Part shown: positions 48,414 through 57,989 of the stretch, piece after piece
Layout: every line of letters begins with the position of its first letter
Numbering within the stretch: the stretch's first letter is position 1
Source of the DNA: Hesseltinella vesiculosa
Taxonomy: Eukaryota > Mucoromycota > Mucoromycetes > Mucorales > Cunninghamellaceae
Assembly: GCA_002104935.1 (NCBI GenBank)
Contig: MCGT01000002.1
Coordinates: forward strand, 558,001-622,000
Direction of reading: 5' to 3'
Length of the DNA: 64,000 nucleotides
The notes under the pieces: generated by a model
The model's input: only the letters and a program-made list of their open reading frames with translations
What the model was told of the DNA's origin: nothing
Database searches by the model: none
Position numbers and translations under genes: made by a program

Positions 48414-50606
48414 CTAGGAGGGTAGCTGGCCAGCAGCTGCGTTGGAGAGTTCAATCAAGCCGGACGAATCGGTGGTGGAAGAGCGTTCTCGGTCTTGGTC
48501 TGGCAAGGGGTCGCGAGGCAGCTGCTGTAAGGCCATGGATTTTCGCTGGTCATGTAATTGCTTCCGATGAGGCGGTGGCACAATGGCGCCGGTGGCGAGA
48601 AACCAGAGATCCGACAGGAATTTGTGGTTGAGCTCATCCACCAGCCTTGACTTGCTTTCAGGATCGCGGATATACAAGGCTTGCTCATGCTCTTGGTCCC
48701 ACTGGATGGTCTCGTCCCATTTGCCAAGGTGGAGGCCGCCGATGAATTCGTCCCATTCGCTGTTGGTAAAGGTGAGATGCAGCTTGGACCCGCTTAATTC
48801 CTTGGTCATCAGCAGCACGCCTTGGCCAACGACTTTGGTCAGGAGCACCATGCGTTCGCCGACCACCAGGTTGCGGCGAAAGGCGGCCCAGTTGGTTTCG
48901 GTCAGCAGCGGCTCGATCCAAGCCCGATAGGCTTTCATGTTCATGTTGCGGTCTCGGTCTCGGTCGCGCTCAGACATGGCCGACACGGTGGCGGAGAGGC
49001 TTGAGGGGGGCAGTGGCACTTCCAGAGGGTCATACTCCGAGTCGCTGCTGTGGCTGCTTCGGCCAGTGAGGTTGATGTTCGTGCTGGGGTTGGCAGGGCC
49101 ATCCTCTTCGTCATGGTCGTCCCGCTGGGTTGGGTGTGAGGAGGCACGGTGGACTTTGCGTACTTTGACGACTTCGTGTGGAAAGAGGGTGGCAAAGGCT
49201 TTTTGGAATTGCACAAAGGCCAGATACAGTCGATAGTAGTCGATGTTGTAGTAGATGCCATTTTGATTCATGCCGTTGTCCAGGTGAGGTTTCAGGTTGG
49301 AATGGTACGTCAAGATCCGGAGCGAAGGTTCCAACAAGTCAGCAACTTCCTCCGCCGCTAAGGTGCTGGCCACAATGTTGGCAGGCAACTCGGCTTGTTC
49401 AATGGCCAAGGTGGTATCGGCTGGTAAGCGTTGAGATTTCTGTTCAAGATCAGACATGGTGATGCTGCGCATACGGTGGATAATGTCGTCGCCTGAAGGA
49501 GAAGGAGGAAAGGGATGAGCCTGGGCGGTTTTTTTTTTTTCGTTTGACCGCCTACGTCGAAGTTCAAACTCTCCATGACGATGAGGTATTTTTGGTTTCT
49601 TGGTAGAGGCAGGTAAGGTGGTGAGGATGTAAGGGTTGTCTTGGTCAGAGCACTGGCGACGTCGTTTGCGCAAGAGAGAAGCCTGGGTCAGGACACCTTG
49701 TTCGGCAAAGCGGCGCAAGAGCGGTGGTTCTCGTTCGATGCGGCCGTATTGATAGTAAAAGCCTCGTTGGCGAGGCTCCATAACGACGGTGGTAGAGTTG
49801 GGATCTGGCTCGACGCGGGTGGTGGGCATCGGGGCGTGTAACATCGAGTTTAATTGGGCAGACAGCTGAGGAGAGGCGACGATGGGGGAAGAGTAGAGCG
49901 AGGATGTGCCGGAGGGGTCGGCAGCAGAGGTATCATGGTTGTTGATCAAGGTGGAGGTGGTGGAAGTGATGGTGTTCTGGCGAGGCCGAGGCGGGAATAA
50001 CATGTCATCTGTGCCAGGGAGGGGCCTTGGTTGGTGGGGATGATGGTAGGGCAGGGTAGATCGGAATTGAGTGTACGGGCGGACGATGCCAGCGTCCATG
50101 ATGACTTCCGTAGCGGTGGGGTCGTCGGCGAACGAGGCGGGGGAGTCCGAGGGGACAACGGTGGTTGGGTGGGTGAGGTAGGAGAGCGACAGAGGTTGCT
50201 GTTGTTTGGTAGGCGACTCGGACCAGTGAACCGAGGCTGAATCAGGATTGCCAAGAGCCCACTGGTGTGGGAGTTGATCTTGTGTTTTACAGCAGCTGGG
50301 ATGGTACGATAGTTTGACGGCATGTAAGCTGGGCGATGGGCTGTCGTCATCTCGAAAGACAAGTGTATCGTGATGCGCTGGGCGGTACTGTTTGATGTTG
50401 TCGCCAAGGGAATAGGAAATGCAAAAGAGCAGTTTGGCTAGACGCTCGGCATCTGGACGTTTGCGAGTGATTTGCTTGATAATGCGAAACAGATCCAGCA
50501 GTTCTTCATCACCCAAAATGTCTTCGGCTTGAGGCTTGAATACACGGGCGTCCGGACTAAGCTTTAATAAACAGGAGCGTCCTGATGGATGATCGAGATT
50601 GTCCAT
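48414..50606 (-). CDS. Uncharacterised ~730-aa protein
   Basis: Start MDNLDHPSGRSCLLKLSPDA at 50606. N-terminal helical block EELLDLFRIIKQITRKRPDA followed by ERLAKLLFCISYSLGDNI. A long Ser/Pro/Thr-rich middle carries a basic patch (LLRKRRRQC, KKPKIPHRHGEFELRRRR). A C-terminal block contains VASTLAAEEVADLLEPSLRI, YYRLYLAFVQFQKAFATLFP, NWAAFRRNLVVGERMVLLTK and LHLTFTNSEWDEFIGGLHLG. An in-frame intron probably removes the poly-A-derived segment near 49,495-49,555 (donor gtaggc, acceptor ccttcag), joining ELRR to DDIIHRM. The C-terminal block 'NWAAFRRNLVVGERMVLLT..' resembles a fungal regulatory protein with a DNA- or chromatin-linked role, but I cannot name the family. Confidence 0.7.
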   Translation of the reverse strand: MDNLDHPSGRSCLLKLSPDARVFKPQAEDILGDEELLDLFRIIKQITRKRPDAERLAKLLFCISYSLGDNIKQYRPAHHDTLVFRDDDSPSPSLHAVKLSYHPSCCKTQDQLPHQWALGNPDSASVHWSESPTKQQQPLSLSYLTHPTTVVPSDSPASFADDPTATEVIMDAGIVRPYTQFRSTLPYHHPHQPRPLPGTDDMLFPPRPRQNTITSTTSTLINNHDTSAADPSGTSSLYSSPIVASPQLSAQLNSMLHAPMPTTRVEPDPNSTTVVMEPRQRGFYYQYGRIEREPPLLRRFAEQGVLTQASLLRKRRRQCSDQDNPYILTTLPASTKKPKIPHRHGEFELRRRRSNEKKKTAQAHPFPPSPSGDDIIHRMRSITMSDLEQKSQRLPADTTLAIEQAELPANIVASTLAAEEVADLLEPSLRILTYHSNLKPHLDNGMNQNGIYYNIDYYRLYLAFVQFQKAFATLFPHEVVKVRKVHRASSHPTQRDDHDEEDGPANPSTNINLTGRSSHSSDSEYDPLEVPLPPSSLSATVSAMSERDRDRDRNMNMKAYRAWIEPLLTETNWAAFRRNLVVGERMVLLTKVVGQGVLLMTKELSGSKLHLTFTNSEWDEFIGGLHLGKWDETIQWDQEHEQALYIRDPESKSRLVDELNHKFLSDLWFLATGAIVPPPHRKQLHDQRKSMALQQLPRDPLPDQDRERSSTTDSSGLIELSNAAAGQLPS

Positions 50607-50869
50607 AAACCGGCTTCAACAAAAATGAAAAGAAGAAAAAGAAGAAACAAAAAAAAAAAAAAAAAGCGAGCGGGGGAAAAAAAAAAAAAAAAAGAAAGGT
50701 CAGGCACCAGAAAAGACCATTGGACAAAAGAAAACCCATTAGGGCAATCCATCTGGTCATTGGTACCATTGTGTTGGTAACCAAAGAGATGATCCTCATT
50801 TTTTTTTAAAAGACAGTTTTAATTTTTTTTTTTTCTTTCGTCAGGAAGGATCCACACTAATTCTGATGC

Positions 50870-53215
50870 CTAATCTAATTCTTCCATAGCACGTCGTCGT
50901 CGGTCACGGCTTTTTTTGGACAAGGTGCGCTTCTTCTTTTTCTTGCCAGCTTCGAAATCAGCAGCAGCCTTGTGGTGGCGGCCCAAAGGATCCAAATCCT
51001 TGACCTTGTAAATACGGACAATCCAGTTTTCCGAGGTGAAGGCTTCGTCCAGCACAGACAATTCGGGGCCTTGGATGGGCAGGCGTTGCTGACGGACACG
51101 GTCAAGAGGAGGCTGGCCACCGAACAGCTCGTGGAATCGGTAGTAGGACATCTTGTACATGAGAGAGTTGCGCATGGCTGGTGAGGCTTGGTCGTCGACA
51201 CGGTAGTCACCTGAGGCGGTGAAGTAGTCGGATTCCTTGATCTTGTCGGGCCACACGCCTTCGGCGATACGGATCATCCAGAGATACTTGTTGATGTCGT
51301 CGCCGGAGTAGCCGAGAAGGCCACCAAAGATGACCAGGACATAGTCAACGTCGTGTTTGCGCATGATGTCATAGGCATCGTCTTCATCAGAGGACATGGC
51401 GCGACCGACGGTGGCAATATGGGTGTTGTTCCAGGTGTTGTTGTCGACAAGGGTGGGGCGGTCGGCCATACCGGCGATTTGGTAGCCATAATCCCACCAG
51501 GACATGATTTTGGCATCCTTGTCAGTATTTTTGCGCAGCCAGTAGTAGGCTTCACGGAAGTCGTCGATGATATGCTGGGAACCGTCGGGGTTGCGAGAGG
51601 CCAGGACGATGGAGGGGCTGGAGTAGGCGTTGGAGGTGACCCAGGTGCAGTGCCAGACAAAGAGCATCATGAAAAAGCTGAAGCAGCCGACGACGGCCAG
51701 ACGGGTGTCCATGTTGAGAATGCCAAAGAAGGCGCGAGGTTGGCTGGAGGAGGCGGAGGCGGGGGTCTTGGCTTTGCGCTTGGGGGCGGGGGAGGCGGCA
51801 GGCGAGGTGGAGGGAGCGGTTGGATTGGCTTCAGGGACGGTCATGTCCAAGTAGGTGTCCAAGAGGGTGGAGAGAGCCATGCCGGCACAGATACACACGA
51901 CGGGGGTCAGGGTCAACATGAGACGGACCATCACACCGGCAAAGTAAGAGGCAAAAACGCTGTACACAATAATAAACACGTGTTCGTCCTTGAGGGTTTG
52001 GAAGCAGAGGTAGATGCCGGCAGGGAACAAGAAAATGAGCATGTTCAGGTCAAAGAAGAACGAGGCCCAGGCGGTGGGCTGATGTTCAGACACGGAGGCA
52101 ATGATGGGGATGTGGATCTTGGCGTAGCCGGTGTCCCAGAGGGAGTAGAAACGGCCCGTCCAGGGGGCAATGTAGCCGGTCATGGTCAGGCCCACCAAGG
52201 CAGAGAAGCCGATGACAAAGGTGCCGACGACCAGGGCCTTGAGCAAGACCTGGAATTGTTGGGTTTGCAGATGAGAGCGCAACAGCGAGACGAAGCCGAG
52301 GATTTGGCAAAGACCAAAGACGCCAAGGGCAGCCATGTGTTCAGACGTGCGGGTGGGCTGGAAGCCGACAAAGGGGACTTGCATGGACATCAACGTGCCC
52401 AAGGCATAAAAGGTCGAGTAGGCTACATACAGACGGTTGGAGAAGCGGCCCATCAGCATCAGCACAAAAGCATGGAGAGGAATCAAGTTGATGATAAACA
52501 CATAACCACCCCAGGCGGCCACCATGTAAAAGTAGAAAAAGGCGGCAATCGCTCCGTACAGAGCCGAGCCCAACTTCAAAGCTTTGATCCACAAGCAAAA
52601 GGTGAACATCAGCAAGAAGATCGCGATGGCTTCGTTGTCGTATGAACCAGCCACGGAGCGGGAGATGTAACCAGGAGCAAGACCCATAAAAACAGCTGCC
52701 AACAAGCCGGCCGAGCTGTCTTTGAGTTCCTTGGTCAACAGGTACGTGGCAAAGGCAGTGGCGCCAGAGAAGAGAGGAGCCAAGAGCACACACACGTTAC
52801 GGATATCGACAGGGAGGTGGAGGTAATGCAGCACATTATGGATGGCAGCAGCTGTCACCATCAAACCAGGATACACAGTGCCACCCACAACACGACCCAG
52901 AGGATACCACGACCGATCATCGAACCAGTTCCAAAATTCATAAATCCCATCCTTGACGAGCATTTTCGTAGCACGATAGTTGAACCTATGAAGAAGAACA
53001 TTAGCATGAATGAAGACGGAAGGGACCCATGGGAGACGTGTTTGACCAGATGATGTTTTTTTTTTTTTTTGAGCTTACCAAGGGTCAAATTCGTGAATAA
53101 CAGATTCATAACGTACAATACTGAATAGACGAGAAGCAAAAGCTGCTATCGCTATCAAGCTAAGGATAGTCACTTTTAGCAAGGTCTTTTGGCTGCTAAC
53201 ATTGAGGGCGGCCAT
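50870..53215 (-). CDS. STT3: Oligosaccharyltransferase catalytic subunit STT3
   Basis: Transfers the Glc3Man9GlcNAc2 glycan to Asn-X-Ser/Thr in the ER lumen. Two exons (53079-53215 and 50870-52985) give 750 aa, normal size. The N-terminus [20 protein letters not shown] carries the first catalytic D-x-D-like loop (FDPWFNYR). About 12 hydrophobic segments follow, with [16 protein letters not shown]. The soluble domain has the hallmark [15 protein letters not shown], the [11 protein letters not shown] loop and the DK-type segment. A Pro/Ala/Ser/Lys insertion ([20 protein letters not shown]) lies in a loop near residue 450. The C-terminus is strongly basic ([18 protein letters not shown]). N-linked sequons in the NNTWNNT loop are typical. 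Certain assignment. Confidence 0.97.
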
Positions 53216-53549
53216 GGTATAATAAAAAAAAAAAAGACAAAAAAAAAAAAAAAAAAAAAAAGGGCAGCTGAACGTGTGTCAAGAATAAAAGCAGCTTTTG
53301 TTTCCACCAGTGCGGTTGAGACTTTTTGACCAATCACAGCCGAGCACATCGATTAAACTTTTTCAGCCGACACTCCTGTTCCTGCTTTTTGGAAAAAAAA
53401 AAAAAAAAAAAAAAAAAAGCGTGTTGCTTTATTACAGTGATTGTAACACACTACAGATACAGAAAATAATGTGGCAAATGGAATGAAGAGTGGTAAAAGA
53501 AAAGAGCAAGTCGACAGCGTGAGAGAAATCAAATGGAAAGGCACAAGGT
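53216..53549. other. Intergenic, STT3 promoter region
   Basis: Only 334 bp between the STT3 start and the end of the PP2A gene. Contains three long A runs (53222-53235, 53240-53260, 53393-53418), which are common nucleosome-depleting tracts. No coding content. Confidence 0.45.
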
Positions 53550-55233
53550 TTAAGAAAAGATAAAGAGATTGTTGGTGGCTGCCACAGCGATGGTGTTGTC
53601 AAATGGATGCCAAGAAGCGTGAAGGATCTTTTTGGTAAAGTCCATATTGTCATTGGGGGTGCTGGCGCGGGTGCTGAGGTTACCACCGTTGGCGGTCTGT
53701 GAGCTGGACATGGGTTCTTTGGAGGCACCAAATCGCTTTGCTCGAAAGGCGTGCTTGTCAGCTTGTAATACGGTGTCCGACTTGCCTTGATCGTCAAAGA
53801 TGTGGAACGTGTTGCTGTAGGAGCCTGAGAGCACCGATCTAATAAAAAAAAAAGGGGGTGAGCTGAGGATTTGGCTGGACGACGTCGACCCTTACTTTCC
53901 ATCAGGGCTGAAGTGACATTCAAACTTGTCAAAGATGCAGTCGTTTTCGTACAAGTCACATAATCGGTTACGGAGGTGGTCATGAATCAAGACGGTCTGG
54001 ACAGGTCTGGATGTCATGTTGACATCCCACAACTTCAGTCCCAAGTAGTCTCTGGAGAGGATGTATCGACCGTCATGGCTAAACTTGATGTCGGATACAG
54101 ACGAGATGATCTCGGAGAAGAAGGAGCGGTTCATGGGGTTTTCAGCTTCTTCAAAGACGCTGGCATATTGGTCACACAAGGCCGAAGTACGCATGTCGTT
54201 CAGCTTGATAGATCCTTTGCTGGAGCTGTACATGAAGAGGTTGCAGTGGAAGGGATGGAATTCGGCAGCAGTGATCACCTCCGTCAGTTCTTCCATGTTA
54301 TTTGGCTTGATGTCCACGATGTCTAGGTGGTAGAGGTGAGCATGGTTTCTACGGTCTCTTGCACTTACTGAAACTTTGATTGGAAATGTCCAAGTTCCAC
54401 AAATTGATGCGCAAATCATCGGCAGAGAGATAAGTTTCACTGTCAGAGTTGATCGAGATGGAGTTGATGTGATAGGCATGGGCTAGGGAGGAGAAAGGTG
54501 AGCCTTTTTTTTTTTTCTAGATCAAGGAAACGGCAACGTACCATTGGCATAGACCTTTTTCGTTTGAGCCTTGACGACATTGTCTTGGTGAACGGGTTTG
54601 GGAATGGCCAAGGCGTCGGTTTGCATACTGTTTTCAGAGAACAAGCGGATGGATTTGTTGTAAACCTTCCAGAGCTTGATGGTTTTATCTAAAACAAAAT
54701 AATAAAGTGAGCGGCGGCGTTCTGGCATGCCATTTGGACGGACCGTTTGTTGTCAGTAAAAAGTGACCCGAGTTTTGTCGCTTGCACCATTTAATTTGAT
54801 TGATCTTTTCTTCAATTTCCAAACTCTTCAGGTAATCAAATTCAGCTTCATGCGACTGGAATTCGGTATAAAACTTGTATTCTTGACCATGTTTCTATGA
54901 ATTAAGTGAGGAGACGTGGTTTTAGTCTGATAAAAAAAGGTCATCTTCCGTGACGAGGCTGGGACCAACTTACGGATGCATTGCGTTGAAATAGTACAAC
55001 ACGACCGCCTCGATCACCTGTAGCCAGATAGTCACCCGAGCCATCAAACTCAACAGCCGTAATGATATCAGCTAAAATAGAAACATTGAATGTTTGGCGA
55101 GAATAAAAAAAAAACCATCACGTGCACTGTCGCCCACATTCTTTTTCAAACTTCATTTACCTTCGGTCATATCATCTGTATCGCCTTTATCACCGAAGCA
55201 TTGTGAGATTTTCCAAGCATGTTCTTCACTCAT
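53550..55233 (-). CDS. CDC55: PP2A regulatory subunit B (B55 family)
   Basis: WD40 beta-propeller that directs PP2A to cell-cycle and stress substrates. About 450 aa from eight exons. Start [20 protein letters not shown] at 55233, then [20 protein letters not shown] and [11 protein letters not shown], the B55 signature. Next are [54 protein letters not shown] and [12 protein letters not shown]. The acidic substrate-groove region includes [37 protein letters not shown] and [13 protein letters not shown]. The end is [20 protein letters not shown]. Full length, with no missing blades visible. Confidence 0.96.
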
Positions 55234-55370
55234 TGTAACGTCAAAATAACAAGAATCGAAAAAAGAAAAGAGAAAGAAAAAAATCCGTGAGCAAAAAAAA
55301 AAAAAAAAAGAAAAAAAAACAATTTCGGTTCCGAAGGGGCAACGGGCATACCCGAGGAAGAAGTCCCTTT

Positions 55371-56314
55371 TTATTTTTTTGTTGCAACCACACGAAGACG
55401 TACATACATTAAAAACCATGTGCCATCTTCACGCTGATACCCAGGTCGCATTTCTTCAACAATTTCTTCAATGGCCTTGGCTTGCTCTTGCTCATCAAGC
55501 ACCGATAAAAAGGGATGGCCAAACGTCTGCACCCACCCAGCAATGTCTGTACTCAACTCGGTAGGACGAGGCACAAGAGCGATTTCCTTGACGTCAAACC
55601 CATTCTTTTCCAACAGCGCCTTGTACGCCATCTATTTTAACCAGTCAGTGTTCTTTCCCTTTCCCCTGACTTTTAGGCTTACATCCGAAGGAAAGTACCA
55701 AGGAGAGAGGGCCTGGCCGTCATGACCCCGGCGCTTCAAGGCCTGAATCAGGGCTGTGTGCACACCCACACAGTTCATAAATCCACCAAATTCAACCACC
55801 ATCCGTCCTTTGGGTTTGAGCGCAGCATGGATGCCTCGAATCACTGCCACCGGGTCTCTCTTCATCCAATGCATCGCTGAAAAATGTATGAGCCTGGTTT
55901 CCTTTGCTCCGAAATTTTCTCACCAGCGCTGGAAAACACTGCATCAAACAAAGGCACCTTGTTGTCGGAGATCCAATCTTCCAGGTCATGCCCATCCACC
56001 ACGAAAAACGTGGTATTGCTGTGCTTCTTGATCTCCTTTGCCTTATCAATCATGTTGGCACTGTAATCCAACCCAACCACCTGGCTGCACAAGCCGGCCA
56101 AGTCGTTCGTCAGCTCCCCACTTTTTAAAAAACGGTGAGCGCGACCAATTTTTTTTTTTTATCTTCACCTGCCACACCCAAGATCAAGGATTCGTTCTTC
56201 AGGTTGGGGGCTCAACATCCTGAGAATTGTATTGCCCAAGGCAAAGACAAAATTGGCATTTTTTTCATAATCGCTTGCTGACCAAAAATCCACTTGTTTT
56301 CCAGCTGACGTCAT
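55371..56314 (-). CDS. Class I SAM-dependent methyltransferase
   Basis: About 270 aa from four exons. Start MTSAGKQVDFWSASDYEKNA at 56314; a longer reading upstream is possible but begins in poly-Phe sequence. Motif I is ILDLGCGRSGELT, motif II VVGLDYSANMIDKAKE, then TTFFVVDGHDLEDW, FDAVFSSAAMHWMK (motif IV), RGIHAALKPKGRMVVEFGG (motif V). C-terminal half is YKALLEKNGFDVKEIALVPR, typical of the trans-aconitate/malonyl-type small-molecule methyltransferases. Probable cytosolic small-molecule O-methyltransferase; substrate unknown. Ends at 55371 with RLRVVATKK. Confidence 0.85.
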
Positions 56315-57306
56315 CTTTTTAGCGAACGAGAGAAGAAAGAAAGAAAAACCGAAACAAAAAAAATCGCTTTGCCACAATTTAAAGAGTCGTTGCAGGGTCA
56401 CTCATTGGTAGGTTTGGCCAGAGGGATGGCTCACTGTTGGCGTGGTCACTTTTGGTCATCGCTCATTTCATTGGCCGACCTTGTCAAAAGCCTGCCTGGA
56501 AAAAAATAAACTCGCGCCCTTTTTTGTCACCATGCTATTGAATCTGTTGCACACAGGTCCAATGTCAGCTATGAAAGGTCATCTAAGCTGGAGCTAGTCC
56601 ATCACTTGCTTTGGGAAAGGTAGACGCTCACCATAAAAAAAGGACTGCTGCTTACCCATTCCTTTTTTTTAAGATGCGTTTCATTCAGGATCGCCAAAGA
56701 TCTCTCTCTGCCCGATCAATAACAACAACGTAACAAAGCCTACACGCTTCATCGTTCAACTGCATTAGCTAGTAACTGGTGCAACATCATGCGAGCCTCG
56801 AACTAGCCGACCGCCCATGCCGCCTACAGCCACGTGCACAACGGTCAAGGCCCACTGCGGAGAACGACTCCGTCGCCAGTCGCCAGCGTGGTTGTCAACC
56901 TTTGTGTTCTAACGATCCTCGCAAACCGGGGCATGACGGATAAAGAGGATAAACCCCATAGCTTCCCCCATCACTATCAACATTGACTTGAAACGGCTAC
57001 TGATCCTGTCAGACTTACCAAGAGGGCCAAATCTGGCCGAGAAATCAAGTTGGCACAACATCTGCAAATAAAAAAAAAAGCACCTTTTTTTGAAGCAGCT
57101 GCTCTTCTTCGGTCACCACAAGCCGTGTCACTACCTTTCACTTTGATGATGACATCCAATGACAGGACAAACTACGTGAAGATCCAAGTCGCTTGCATTT
57201 CCTTTTTTGGTGGCGGCCTTTTTTTTCCATTTCAGAGCAAGTTGGAGTTGCCTTTTTTTTTTTTTTTTTTTTTTTCTTTCTCTTCCTCTCTTACTCGAAA
57301 GAAAAC
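56315..57306. other. Intergenic ~1 kb, RPL38 upstream region
   Basis: No gene seen. 56,520-57,000 is of more even composition than its surroundings but has no coding motif. A long T run (57,251-57,274) sits just before the RPL38 start and probably belongs to its core promoter. Confidence 0.45.
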
Positions 57307-57803
57307 ATGGTAAGTCACCTGTAGACGCCTTGACGAAAAGGAAAAGAATACGATAAAGATGCAGCAACAGCAACGAACGATGGATTGATACGAGTCGAGA
57401 CGGATGGATGGATGATAATCGATGGATGGATCACTCACCCTCTTTTTTCTTTTGACCATGCGACATTGTGTTTAGCCTAAGCAAGTGCTCGACATTAAGC
57501 AATTCCTCGAAATCACTCGCAGAAAGGATGCCAGCGGTAAGTGCTGTCCACTGGATCCAGCCATCGAGCCATGAACTGACCGTTTGACCTTTTTGATTCA
57601 GCCGCCCGTGTGAAGAAGAACGGTGACAAGTTCAAGTTCAAGGTGCGATGCTCCCGTTACTTGTACACCCTCGTCGTCAACGACAAGCAAAAGGCTACCA
57701 AGCTCCGTCAATCCCTCCCTCCTGGTAAGCCAACACCGGCCTTTTTCTCTATTTTTTCTCATCTGCTTTTTCAATCATAGCTCTTCTCGTCAAGGACATC
57801 TAA
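57307..57803 (+). CDS. RPL38: 60S ribosomal protein eL38
   Basis: 69-aa ribosomal protein, full length. Its first coding exon is just ATG (57307-57309), immediately followed by an intron (gtaagtcacc ... gtgtttag). The rest is [60 protein letters not shown] and PALLVKDI. Two more short introns follow. An ATG-adjacent intron is common in fungal ribosomal-protein genes and is often linked to expression control. The T-rich tract and pyrimidine-rich leader upstream fit a strong constitutive promoter. The composition and end match the eL38 family exactly. Confidence 0.97.
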
Positions 57804-57989
57804 AAAAAAAGTCTCGCGCTCTTATTTTTTTGAATGTATTGGTGACGGCATTTTCGATTGTTGATTGTTTCGGCACTCGTTTGGATACTTTTTTTTTCTT
57901 CTTTTTGATTTCTTGACTTGGGAAAATAAAAAAAAAGGATGAAAGAAATACGCTTGTTTATTTATTTTTTAGAGGGAAATGTACAAAAA

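Noticed and set aside
51353..52645. 430-codon plus-strand ORF opposite STT3
   Set aside because: Gly/Glu/Val/Asp-rich mirror of a highly expressed gene with strong codon bias; no start context or motif. Shadow of STT3.
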